From assembly GCA_945903675.1 (NCBI GenBank), contig CAMDOP010000147.1:1-7783 (forward strand): 7,783 bases of DNA, in the 5' to 3' direction. Each line of letters starts with the position of its first letter. Position 1 is the stretch's first letter. Shown here piece by piece: positions 1-6,106 of this stretch. The position numbers were made by a program, and so were the translations under genes. Below the pieces are notes generated by a model, which saw nothing but the letters and a program-made list of their open reading frames with translations, had not been told where the DNA came from and did no database searches. Origin of the DNA: Crenothrix polyspora. GTDB lineage: Bacteria; Pseudomonadota; Gammaproteobacteria; Methylococcales; Methylomonadaceae.

Positions 1-46
1 CAATCTGGTATCTTTGTATCTTGGTTAGCTGTTTATAGCCTTTCAT
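1..46 (-). CDS. IS30-family transposase, N-terminal fragment (runs off left edge)
   Basis: Reading the minus strand from an ATG at 46-44 gives MKGYKQLTKIQRYQI before the window ends. This matches the characteristic opening of IS30-family DDE transposases (M-K-x-Y-x-Q-L-T-x-x-Q-R-Y-x-I), which leads into the N-terminal helix-turn-helix that binds the element's ends. A GAGG ribosome binding sequence lies about 7 nt upstream on the minus strand, supporting this start. Only 15 of the usual 300-odd residues are visible, so it cannot be said whether the gene is intact or whether the DDE catalytic domain is present. The call rests on a short motif, but spacing and residues fit well. The gene points away from ribF, so it would not contribute to ribF transcription. 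Confidence 0.65.
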   Translation of the reverse strand, partial: MKGYKQLTKIQRYQI

Positions 47-150
47 AAGCGTCCTCGTCTTTGGTCGGATTGAAAAAGCCCTGAACTATATCAGCTAACC
101 ACTTTCTTTCCTGTTAAAAATGAATTGCACTTATTAGTTGAATCTAAGCT
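1..150 (-). mobile_element. End of a putative IS30-family insertion sequence; right boundary approximate
   Basis: The transposase start at 46 implies that the left end of the insertion sequence lies upstream of it on the minus strand. IS30-family elements usually have a short untranslated leader and terminal inverted repeats of about 20-30 bp. The stretch 121-146 (minus strand GATTCAACTAATAAGTGCAA and onward) has the look of an IS30-type end and is my best guess for the terminal repeat. The other end is outside the window, so neither the inverted repeat nor the target duplication can be confirmed. Confidence 0.4.
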
Positions 151-270
151 AGTGTATATGAAGGTTCAGTTTAAATAACGGACGTTACGCAAGTATTCAA
201 CAATGTAACAAAAATTTTGAGGTCGCTATCGCGACGGTTGTTTTAATCGGGTATTCGCACCCGAAGGCGA

Positions 271-304
271 GATACTTTCTTTTGCGCCGCCAAAAGAAAG
301 TATC
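271..304. repeat. 14-bp perfect inverted repeat with a 6-nt loop
   Basis: GATACTTTCTTTTG at 271-284 is exactly complementary to CAAAAGAAAGTATC at 291-304, leaving the loop CGCCGC. It is the strongest simple hairpin of the 184-488 element. There is no T run directly after either arm, so it does not look like a standard intrinsic terminator. Confidence 0.8.
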
Positions 305-347
305 CAAAGAAAAGGCGGCTCGGTTGCCGCTTTCTCCTGCGCTCCTC

Positions 348-440
348 GGTTTTGTTGGGGGTCGGTAGAGAGGGCTTCCTGCCCTCCTACCGCCTCGCGG
401 CATCCATGCCGCGCCCCTTCGGGCTATTCCCAACAAAACC
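348..440. repeat. Branched inverted repeat: 12-bp outer stem with nested hairpins
   Basis: GGTTTTGTTGGG (348-359) pairs perfectly with CCCAACAAAACC (429-440). Inside are an imperfect hairpin at 364-391 (GGTAGAGAGGGC with GCCCTCCTACC), a near-palindrome at 397-412 (GCGGCAT/ATGCCGC) and a short stem at 413-424 (GCCC/GGGC around CTTC). As RNA or single-stranded DNA this would fold as a multi-branched structure. Confidence 0.7.
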
Positions 441-532
441 TGCGGTGCTCGGCGCGGCAAACGAGATTAAAGCGACCATGTTGCGTAATATCGATAAAAT
501 TGTAATCCCAAACGGCTTTTGCTTGTTGCCCA

Positions 533-541
533 TGATAGAAT
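533..541 (+). promoter_or_regulatory. Possible extended -10 promoter for the ribF-ileS-lspA operon
   Basis: TGATAGAAT at 533-541 fits an extended -10 box (TGnTAGAAT, one mismatch to TATAAT). It lies about 28 bp before the ribF start, downstream of the structured repeat. No good -35 hexamer is found at 16-18 bp, so it would depend on the extended -10. The structured repeat and IS upstream would otherwise cut ribF off from any older promoter. Confidence 0.35.
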
Positions 542-568
542 GAAAATCTTTTTTTTATAAAAAGGATC

Positions 569-1510
569 ATGAAGTTAATTAGAGGACTCACGCATTTAGA
601 ACCCTTCGGTCAGGGTTGTGTGCTTACCATCGGAAATTTTGATGGCTTACACTTGGGGCATGCTGCCGTTATTAAAAAATTAGCTGAGCGTGGTCAACAG
701 CTAGGCTTACCAGTTGTGGTCATGGTCTTTGAACCTCAGCCCTTGGAATATTTTTTAGGAGATAATGCACCTTCTCGGTTAATGCGTTTACGAGAAAAAG
801 TCATAGAGTTTTCTAAATTACCCGTTGATAACTTACTCATAGTCGGTTTTAATCGTGCCTTTGCTAACGGCGATGCTGAACATTTTATTGAAGATATTTT
901 GGTCAAGAAATTAAATGTTAAGCATTTAGTGATAGGTGATGATTTTCACTTTGGTAAGGCAAGAAGAGGTAATTTTGGCCTACTTAAGGAAAAGGGTAAA
1001 GACTATGGATTTAATGTCGAAGATACCTGTTCTTGTTATATAGAAGGACAACGTATCAGTAGCACCTTAATCAGGGATGCCTTAGGTGAGGGTGATTTAG
1101 CAAAGGCAAAACAATTGCTGGGTCGCTGTTATTCCATTTGTGGACGTATTGCTCATGGCGATAAGCGTGGACGAACGCTCGGTTATCCGACTGCTAATAT
1201 AAAAATGTTTAGAAAAAATACGCCCGTCAATGGCGTATTTGCCGTTACCATGACTGGCTTAGACGGTCGTGAATACGAGGGCGTTGCAAACGTAGGTACT
1301 AGACCTACTTTTAGTGGTGGCTCAAAAGTGATACTTGAAACCCATTTATTCGATTTTAATAAAGAAATATATGGCTGTTATGTGGAAGTGCACTTTAAAC
1401 AAAAAATTAGAGATGAAATGCATTTTCAATCATTGGAACAACTGCAAGCCCAGATTATTAAAGATGTGCTGAGTGCTAAAAAGATTTTTTCTGAGAATAA
1501 AATACTATGA
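569..1510 (+). CDS. ribF: Bifunctional riboflavin kinase / FAD synthetase
   Basis: This cytoplasmic enzyme phosphorylates riboflavin to FMN and then adenylylates FMN to FAD. It is 313 residues, the same length as E. coli RibF, and begins MKLIRG like it. The N-terminal FAD synthetase domain (about 1-185) shows the nucleotidyltransferase motif GNFDGLHLGH at 22-31, GDDFHFG at 123-129 and ISSTLIR at 163-169. The C-terminal riboflavin kinase domain (about 186-308) shows HGDKRGRTLGYPTANI at 196-211, including the PTAN nucleotide/metal-binding motif, GVANVGTRPTF at 238-248, and a likely catalytic Glu257 in LETHLFD. The start is preceded by AAGGA, close to the ATG but usable. Its stop overlaps the ileS start by 4 bp (ATGA). 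The gene often found just upstream, murJ, is not here; instead there are a repeat and an insertion sequence. Confidence 0.97.
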   Translation: MKLIRGLTHLEPFGQGCVLTIGNFDGLHLGHAAVIKKLAERGQQLGLPVVVMVFEPQPLEYFLGDNAPSRLMRLREKVIEFSKLPVDNLLIVGFNRAFANGDAEHFIEDILVKKLNVKHLVIGDDFHFGKARRGNFGLLKEKGKDYGFNVEDTCSCYIEGQRISSTLIRDALGEGDLAKAKQLLGRCYSICGRIAHGDKRGRTLGYPTANIKMFRKNTPVNGVFAVTMTGLDGREYEGVANVGTRPTFSGGSKVILETHLFDFNKEIYGCYVEVHFKQKIRDEMHFQSLEQLQAQIIKDVLSAKKIFSENKIL

Positions 1511-4326
1511 CTACCGATTATAAAAAAACACTGAACTTACCTAGCACTGGTTTTCCTATGAAAGGCAATTTGGCTCAACGTGAGCCCGAACGCCTCAAGA
1601 AATGGACTCAAGCAGAACTATACCAACAAATCAGGAAAGAGTTTGCAGGCAAGCCAAAGTTTATCCTACATGATGGCCCTCCTTATGCAAATGGTGAGAT
1701 TCACATTGGTCATGCGGTTAATAAAGTCTTAAAAGATATTATTGTTAAATCAAAAACCCTGAGTGGTTTTGATGCGCCTTATGTGCCAGGTTGGGATTGC
1801 CACGGCCTACCTATTGAGCTAATGGTAGAAAAGAAAATCGGTAAAGCAGGCGTCAAAGTATCGCCAGCTGTCTTTCGTAAAGCCTGTAGAGAATATGCGG
1901 CTAAACAAGTTGAAATACAAAAAGAAGCTTTTATACGCCTAGGTATCTTAGGTGATTGGGACAATCCTTATTTGACTATGGATTTTGCTTTTGAAGCCGA
2001 TATCGTACGTTCTTTGGGTAAAATAACTCAAAAAGGTCATGTCGCAGCAGGCGCAAAACCTGTGCATTGGTGTACTGATTGTGGCTCTGCACTTGCAGAA
2101 GCCGAAGTCGAATATGAAGATAAGCATTCACCCGCCATTGATGTGCGTTTTAAGGTGGTCGACGAAGCTGCCTTTATGAACTTGTGCCATCACGCACCCG
2201 CGCATGTTGGCAAGGGCGATTTATCGGTCGTTATATGGACAACTACACCTTGGACATTGCCGGCAAATCAAGGCGTCGCTTTAAACCCTGATCTAGAATA
2301 CGTGGTCGTTCAATGTGCTAACGAACGTTTGGTGGTAGCTGAAGCCTTACTTAAAGATAGCCTCTTACGTTACGGTATCGATGACTATCGTGTGATCGGT
2401 TATTGCAAAGGTTCGGCCTGGGAATTTCAGTTAGTAGAGCATCCTTTCTATGATAGGAAAGTACCGATCGTATTAGGAGAGCATGTAACTACCGAAGCGG
2501 GTACTGGTGCTGTGCATACTGCACCTGGGCACGGCCAAGATGATTATATAGTCGGTATGAAATATGGCTTACCTATTGATAATCCTGTCGGAGCCGATGG
2601 TGTATTTTTATCTACGACTGAAATATTTGCCGGTGAACATGTTTTTAATGCCAATGCTCATGTCATTGAGGTATTAGAAAACAAAGGTAAGTTGCTACGT
2701 CATAGCCCAGTATTTCACAGTTATCCGCATTGCTGGCGCCATAAAACCCCAATTATTTTTAGAGCGACACCGCAATGGTTTATCGCTATGAATAAAAATA
2801 ACTTACGTGAACAAGCCTTAAGCGAAGTGAAGCGTGTTGCTTGGATACCTGAATGGGGTCAAGCACGCATAGAAAGTATGATCGATGGTCGTCCTGATTG
2901 GTGTATTTCTCGCCAACGTACATGGGGCGTACCTATTACCTACTTTATCCATAAAGAAACACGAGAGCTGCATCCACGTACTACTGAGTTGATTGAACAA
3001 ATCGCTAAGCGCATCGAAGTAAAAGGCATAGAAGCCTGGTTTGAGCTAGAAAAAGGAGAACTATTAGGTGCGGAAGCTGCCGATTATGAAAAATCTACCG
3101 ATACCTTAGATGTCTGGTTTGATTCGGGTGTGACCCATGCTTGTGTATTGGATAAACGCGAACAACTATCATCGCCCGCAGATTTGTATTTAGAAGGCTC
3201 AGACCAACATCGGGGCTGGTTTCAATCCTCATTGTTGGCCTCAGTGGCTATGAACGATATCGCGCCTTACAAAGCTGTTTTAACCCATGGCTTTACCGTC
3301 GATAAGAACGGTGAAAAAATGTCTAAATCAAAAGGTAACGTAATTCCTCCGCAATCGGTGATGAAGAATCTGGGTGCAGATGTTTTAAGGCTTTGGATAG
3401 CGGCTACCGATTATCGTAGTGAAATGCGGGTTTCAGATGAAATCTTAGAGCGTACCTCTGACGGTTATCGTCGTTTACGTAATACGGCACGGTTTTTATT
3501 ATCTAATTTGGATGATTTTAATCCTGCTGTCGATTGTGTGGCACACTCAGATTTATTAGCCTTAGATCGTTGGGTGCTAGATCGGGCATTGGTCTTGCAA
3601 GAAGAAGTCAAAGTTGCTTACGACACTTATCAGTTTCAACATATTTATCAAAAAGTACATCACTTTTGTGTGATTGATTTGGGTGGCTTTTACTTAGATA
3701 TTATTAAAGATCGTCAATACACGGCTAAGGCCGATGGTTTGGCACGTCGTTCTGCACAAACGGCGATGTATCATGTTTTAGAAGCGTTGACCCGTTGGTT
3801 AGCACCTATCATTAGCTATACGGCTGATGAAATCTGGCAATATTTGCCAGGCGAACGTAGCGAATCCGTATTCCTAGAAACCTGGTATCAGGGGCTAGTT
3901 AAATTAGATGAAAACTCTGCTATGAACCAAGAGTTTTGGCACAAAGTGATGTTAGTCAGAACAGCGGTCAGTAAAGAATTAGAAAAAAGTCGTGGCAAAG
4001 GTGATATTGGTTCTTCTTTAAATGCGGAATTGGAGTTGTATTGTAATCCTGATTATGTAGAGTTATTAAATCAGCTCTCAGGTGAGTTACATTTTATTTT
4101 TATTACCTCCAATGCTGCAGTGATGGCTGAACAATTTTGCCCAGAAGATGCGATTCAAACTGAAGTAGAAGGCATTAAATTAAAAGTCATCGTATCCACG
4201 CATCAAAAATGTGTGCGCTGCTGGCATCAACGTTATGACGTAGGTGAACACGCCGAACATCCTGAGCTTTGTGGACGCTGTATTGAAAACGTAACAGGCA
4301 ACGGTGAGCATAGACATTATGCCTAA
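1507..4326 (+). CDS. ileS: Isoleucine--tRNA ligase
   Basis: This class I aminoacyl-tRNA synthetase attaches isoleucine to tRNA-Ile in the cytoplasm and hydrolyses mischarged valine. It has 939 residues against 938 in E. coli and aligns along its whole length. Visible motifs in order: HIGH at 66-69 in the Rossmann fold; GWDCHGLPIEL shortly after; the CP1 editing domain with WTTTPWTLPAN (244-254) and GTGAVHTAPGHGQDDY (332-347), where Asp346 fits the conserved editing aspartate; DVWFDSG and LEGSDQHRGWF; KMSKS at 604-608; the anticodon-binding helical region with FYLDIIKDRQY; and a C-terminal zinc-binding module with CVRC (902-905) and CGRC (922-925). This is the short bacterial type rather than the eukaryote-like form linked to mupirocin resistance. 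It overlaps ribF by 4 bp and has only a weak Shine-Dalgarno, which suggests translational coupling. No T-box or leader is seen. Confidence 0.98.
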   Translation: MTTDYKKTLNLPSTGFPMKGNLAQREPERLKKWTQAELYQQIRKEFAGKPKFILHDGPPYANGEIHIGHAVNKVLKDIIVKSKTLSGFDAPYVPGWDCHGLPIELMVEKKIGKAGVKVSPAVFRKACREYAAKQVEIQKEAFIRLGILGDWDNPYLTMDFAFEADIVRSLGKITQKGHVAAGAKPVHWCTDCGSALAEAEVEYEDKHSPAIDVRFKVVDEAAFMNLCHHAPAHVGKGDLSVVIWTTTPWTLPANQGVALNPDLEYVVVQCANERLVVAEALLKDSLLRYGIDDYRVIGYCKGSAWEFQLVEHPFYDRKVPIVLGEHVTTEAGTGAVHTAPGHGQDDYIVGMKYGLPIDNPVGADGVFLSTTEIFAGEHVFNANAHVIEVLENKGKLLRHSPVFHSYPHCWRHKTPIIFRATPQWFIAMNKNNLREQALSEVKRVAWIPEWGQARIESMIDGRPDWCISRQRTWGVPITYFIHKETRELHPRTTELIEQIAKRIEVKGIEAWFELEKGELLGAEAADYEKSTDTLDVWFDSGVTHACVLDKREQLSSPADLYLEGSDQHRGWFQSSLLASVAMNDIAPYKAVLTHGFTVDKNGEKMSKSKGNVIPPQSVMKNLGADVLRLWIAATDYRSEMRVSDEILERTSDGYRRLRNTARFLLSNLDDFNPAVDCVAHSDLLALDRWVLDRALVLQEEVKVAYDTYQFQHIYQKVHHFCVIDLGGFYLDIIKDRQYTAKADGLARRSAQTAMYHVLEALTRWLAPIISYTADEIWQYLPGERSESVFLETWYQGLVKLDENSAMNQEFWHKVMLVRTAVSKELEKSRGKGDIGSSLNAELELYCNPDYVELLNQLSGELHFIFITSNAAVMAEQFCPEDAIQTEVEGIKLKVIVSTHQKCVRCWHQRYDVGEHAEHPELCGRCIENVTGNGEHRHYA

Positions 4327-4801
4327 GTTCCCAATGTTAAAATGGTTAGGTTTGTCGTTTTTGGCGGTGTTATTAGATCAGCTAAGTAAATTGTTGATAG
4401 CTGATAACATGCAGCTATATCAATCTATTAACATCATGCCTTATGTTAATTTAACTTATGTGCATAATACCGGAGCCGCCTTTAGTTTCTTAAGTGAAGC
4501 CGGCGGTTGGCAGCGCTGGTTTTTTGCAGCCTTAGCCATCGTTATCGGTTCAGTGATTGCAGTTTGGCTGTCTCGCTTAAAAGCTCATGAGACTTTGATG
4601 GCGGTATCGCTATCATTGGTCTTAGGTGGCGCAATAGGCAATTTAATTGATAGGCTCGCTTATGGCTATGTCATCGATTTTATAGATATTTATGTACAGT
4701 CTTGGCATTGGCCAGCCTTTAATGTCGCCGATTCTGCGATTACCTTAGGTGTAGTTTTGATGCTGCTAGAGTCGTTTGGTGTAGGCAGCGCGGAAAAATA
4801 A
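4319..4801 (+). CDS. lspA: Lipoprotein signal peptidase (signal peptidase II)
   Basis: This inner-membrane aspartyl protease removes the signal peptide from prolipoproteins after Lgt has added diacylglycerol to the lipobox cysteine. With the ATG at 4319 it has 160 residues; E. coli LspA has 164. Four membrane segments are evident at about 8-26, 64-84, 92-110 and 136-154. Conserved features: Asp20 and Lys24 in the first helix, HNTGAAFSF at 49-57, GGAIGNLIDR at 103-112, VIDFIDIY at 118-125 and FNVADSAI at 134-141. Asp120 and Asp138 fit the catalytic pair. I chose the ATG at 4319 because GGTGAG lies 10 nt upstream; an in-frame GTG at 4304 would add five residues but has a poorer ribosome binding site. 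It overlaps ileS by 8 bp, as in many proteobacteria. The usual next genes, fkpB and ispH, are absent. Confidence 0.95.
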   Translation: MPKFPMLKWLGLSFLAVLLDQLSKLLIADNMQLYQSINIMPYVNLTYVHNTGAAFSFLSEAGGWQRWFFAALAIVIGSVIAVWLSRLKAHETLMAVSLSLVLGGAIGNLIDRLAYGYVIDFIDIYVQSWHWPAFNVADSAITLGVVLMLLESFGVGSAEK

Positions 4802-4835
4802 CATTCCGTAAAATTGGTAGAGGTAATAGCCGAAA

Positions 4836-4869
4836 CCAACATAATTATGAACTCAGATGCTTATGTTGG
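4836..4869. repeat. 9-bp perfect inverted repeat after lspA
   Basis: CCAACATAA (4836-4844) is exactly complementary to TTATGTTGG (4861-4869), with a 16-nt loop. The inner part also contains the 10-bp palindrome CATAATTATG (4840-4849). It starts 34 bp after the lspA stop. There is no T tract after it, so it is not a typical intrinsic terminator; it could protect the 3' end of the operon mRNA or be part of the repeat cluster. Confidence 0.5.
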
Positions 4870-4875
4870 CTTGCC

Positions 4876-5064
4876 AAAGTGACCGGTAACGGTAGAAAAA
4901 TCCTAGGTATTTTTGTGAAATGTACCGGTAACGCTGACAAAATTACAGGTGCTTTTGTGTAATGCACCGGTAACGCTGGCAAAATCACAGGTGCTTTTGT
5001 GAAATGTACTGGTTAAGCTGACAAATTAACAGGTGCTTTTGTTAAAGTGACAGGTAATGTTACC
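4876..5064. repeat. 42-bp tandem repeat (four copies plus a half) built from 21-bp half units
   Basis: Four head-to-tail 42-bp units start at 4876, 4918, 4960 and 5002, and a ninth half unit runs 5044-5064. Units 2 and 3 differ at only about four positions; units 1 and 4 are more diverged. Each unit starts near AAATGTACCGGTAACGCTGA and ends GGTGCTTTTGTG. The two halves of a unit also match each other, sharing AAAnnTACnGGT 21 bp apart, which gives a nested 21/42-bp period. One plus-strand frame reads as heptads of the form K-x-T-G-x-x-x, but TAA stops fall in that frame at 4960 and 5014, it has no ATG start, and it ends in TGA at 5071-5073. The array is therefore non-coding now. It is not a CRISPR array because there are no unique spacers. 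Confidence 0.85.
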
Positions 5065-5088
5065 AATGTTTGATATGTATTGCGTAGT

Positions 5089-5242
5089 GCGTAGGGTGTT
5101 TTCGCGACAGCAAACCGCCGCATACAGGTAATATCGAAAACAATAGAACAAAAAAAACCTCACGAGGGAAATCCAAGTGAGGGTTATTTTCATCACTCCG
5201 AATGTGGCGGATAGGCGCTATCGCTCCGAATCCACCCTACGC
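5089..5242. repeat. GTAGGGTG-type imperfect palindromic element enclosing the pilin terminator
   Basis: GCGTAGGGTG (5089-5098) is the exact reverse complement of CACCCTACGC (5233-5242). Inside these ends more blocks pair: CCGCC near 5116 with GGCGG near 5207, and short GCGA/TCGC blocks. Elements with GTAGGGTGG ends and a GGATTCGG-like interior occur as dispersed repeats in many proteobacteria (recalled, not searched). The right end stops 3 bp short of the pilin stop codon, and the intrinsic terminator of that gene is in its centre. Confidence 0.55.
5150..5185 (-). terminator. Intrinsic terminator of the pilin gene, possibly bidirectional
   Basis: On the minus strand the stem AACCCTCAC (5185-5177) pairs with GTGAGGTT (5163-5156), with one bulged base and a 13-nt loop, and is followed at once by eight T residues (5157-5150). 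This is a good rho-independent terminator about 60 nt after the pilin stop. On the plus strand the same stem is followed by GTTATTTT, a weaker tract that could also stop transcription arriving from lspA. Confidence 0.8.
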
Positions 5243-5245
5243 GGC

Positions 5246-5737
5246 TTAATGTTGACAAGCAGAGGGTAAATAGGGATACATTGCAGTTACAGCGCCGACA
5301 GCTGTAGTTGTAGCTGCTGTAAATGTGCTACAGGTCCAAGTGACGGTACCGTCTGCATTTCCGACACCCAATAGTCCTAGGAATTTACCTGCCATAATTG
5401 CATTTAAGCCATTGGCTGCACTTTCTAAGGTAAGGACTACTGATACTGGGCCTGCGGCTGTTGCGTTATAAGCAACAGCAGTCATATATTTTGCATTTGT
5501 AGGTTTAGTTGTTGAGAAAGGTGCGGTTGTTGGAAACACACCGTTAGTCGACCAAGCTTCAGTTATGGCATTCTTTTGTGCATCTAAGAAAGTAGTTTCT
5601 TCAACCAATTTAGCTCTAATCATATAATCCTGATAAGCCGGCAACGCTATCGCCGCCAAAATACCAATAATCGCTACGACGATCATCAGCTCGATTAAGG
5701 TAAAACCTTGTTGTAGTTTAGTGTATTGAGTTTTCAT
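5246..5737 (-). CDS. pilA: Type IV major pilin (PilA/PilE-like prepilin)
   Basis: This is a structural subunit of a type IV pilus, made as a prepilin in the inner membrane, trimmed by PilD and polymerised into a surface fibre used for twitching, adhesion or DNA uptake. The 163-residue product has the type IVa leader MKTQYTKLQQG, cleaved after Gly11, followed by FTLIELMIVVAIIGILAAI with N-methylated Phe12 and Glu16 (mature residue 5), and the long N-terminal helix into LPAYQDY. Two cysteines, Cys136 and Cys161, fit the C-terminal disulfide loop (D-region) of major pilins, and the end (YLPSACQH) is typical. The globular part is rich in Ala and Thr. The ATG at 5737 is preceded by AGGA at suitable spacing; an upstream in-frame TTG at 5755 would add six residues before the leader and is unlikely. 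The gene is convergent with lspA, stands alone, and has its own terminator. Confidence 0.93.
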   Translation of the reverse strand: MKTQYTKLQQGFTLIELMIVVAIIGILAAIALPAYQDYMIRAKLVEETTFLDAQKNAITEAWSTNGVFPTTAPFSTTKPTNAKYMTAVAYNATAAGPVSVVLTLESAANGLNAIMAGKFLGLLGVGNADGTVTWTCSTFTAATTTAVGAVTAMYPYLPSACQH

Positions 5738-5998
5738 AGGAATCCTGATGGTCAAGTTAAATATAAATAATTAGAGCTATGTTTTCTAAAGCGTGAAGAC
5801 ACGTGTAAATCTATTAGTGCTAAAGGTAAAAGCTGGAAGTTTTAAGCGGTTTTCAAATACTGAACTAGCATAATGGTTAATTCATTGTTGTGCTATTCGT
5901 AAAAATACCTAGAACAGCAAAATAGAGAGCATTAAATTATTATAGTTCCTTCGCTATGTCTTTATTCTCCTAGGCTATACGACAAGGCTAATAACCGA
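5738..5998. other. Pilin 5' region with no recognised gene
   Basis: This AT-rich stretch should hold the promoter of the minus-strand pilin gene. I find no coding region. No good sigma-54 site (GG-N10-GC) is visible, although pilA genes often use one; minus-strand sequence around 5915-5930 has a TTGCT box but lacks the GG of the -24 element. AT-rich sequence at about 5760-5785 could serve as a weak sigma-70 -10 region on the minus strand, without a clear -35. Confidence 0.4.
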
Positions 5999-6036
5999 GT
6001 TTGGAGTAAAACTGCTTTAGCTGTTTTACTCCAAAC
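5999..6036. repeat. 14-bp perfect hairpin of unknown role
   Basis: GTTTGGAGTAAAAC (5999-6012) pairs perfectly with GTTTTACTCCAAAC (6023-6036). The loop has a further GC/GC pairing around TTTA (6014-6021), giving a long stable stem. Neither arm is followed by a T run, so it is not a usual intrinsic terminator. It lies between the divergently transcribed pilin and proA genes and could be an operator, a structured RNA or a repeat remnant. Confidence 0.7.
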
Positions 6037-6106
6037 ATTGGAGGAACATATAACCTTCAAAGCATCAACTCAAGCTAAGCAAATCCTACTACCAAAGTTA
6101 CAAATA

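Larger units (their letters stand above)
184..488. repeat. MITE-like structured non-coding repeat with a hairpin array
   Basis: This 305-bp block is bounded by TTACGCAA (185-192) and its reverse complement TTGCGTAA (481-488). Further inside are matching inverted blocks GGTCGCT (221-227) with AGCGACC (471-477), and TTTAATC (242-248) with GATTAAA (465-471). Between these ends sit successive hairpins: 222-235 (GTCGC/GCGAC), 247-264 (TCGGGT/ACCCGA), 271-304 (14-bp perfect stem), 312-333 (GCGGC/GCCGC core) and 348-440 (12-bp outer stem holding smaller ones). It is visibly richer in G+C than the neighbouring genes and no believable gene occupies it; reading frames on both strands are low-complexity, rich in Arg, Pro and Ala. 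From memory, AAAGAAAGTA-type hairpins of this sort are dispersed between genes in other gammaproteobacteria. I read it as a non-autonomous mobile or REP/MITE-like repeat. No clear target duplication is seen. Confidence 0.6.

Noticed and set aside
197..460. Minus-strand open frame of 87 codons
   Set aside because: It lies wholly in the hairpin array, is rich in Arg, Pro and Ala, has no recognisable domain or ribosome binding site, and follows from the inverted-repeat composition.
352..543. Plus-strand open frame of 63 codons before ribF
   Set aside because: It crosses the end of the structured repeat, has no known motif, and its composition changes abruptly at the repeat edge.
1779..1964. Minus-strand open frame inside ileS
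   Set aside because: It is a shadow of the ileS coding frame, which is well supported by family motifs along its whole length.
2818..3000. Second minus-strand open frame inside ileS
   Set aside because: Shadow of ileS with no motif and no ribosome binding site.
4304..4801. GTG start at 4304 for lspA
   Set aside because: It adds five residues not expected in the family and has a weaker ribosome binding site than the ATG at 4319, which is preceded by GGTGAG.
4801..4962. Small gene covering the first two tandem units in the heptad frame
   Set aside because: The frame is open from 4801 to the TAA at 4960, but it has no ATG and no ribosome binding site, and the sequence before the repeat resembles no known protein.
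4876..5064. CRISPR array
   Set aside because: The units are directly adjacent with no unique spacers, the spacing comes from a 21/42-bp tandem period, and no cas gene is near.
5246..5755. TTG start at 5755 for the pilin gene
   Set aside because: It would lengthen the leader to 17 residues; the ATG at 5737 has AGGA upstream and gives a standard 11-residue type IVa leader.
5913..5938. Sigma-54 promoter for the pilin gene on the minus strand
   Set aside because: A TTGCT -12-like box is present, but the -24 element lacks the near-invariant GG, so the match is not convincing.
5999..6036. Intrinsic terminator or tRNA-like gene at the 14-bp hairpin
   Set aside because: There is no T run on either side, and it is far too short and lacks the arms of a tRNA.
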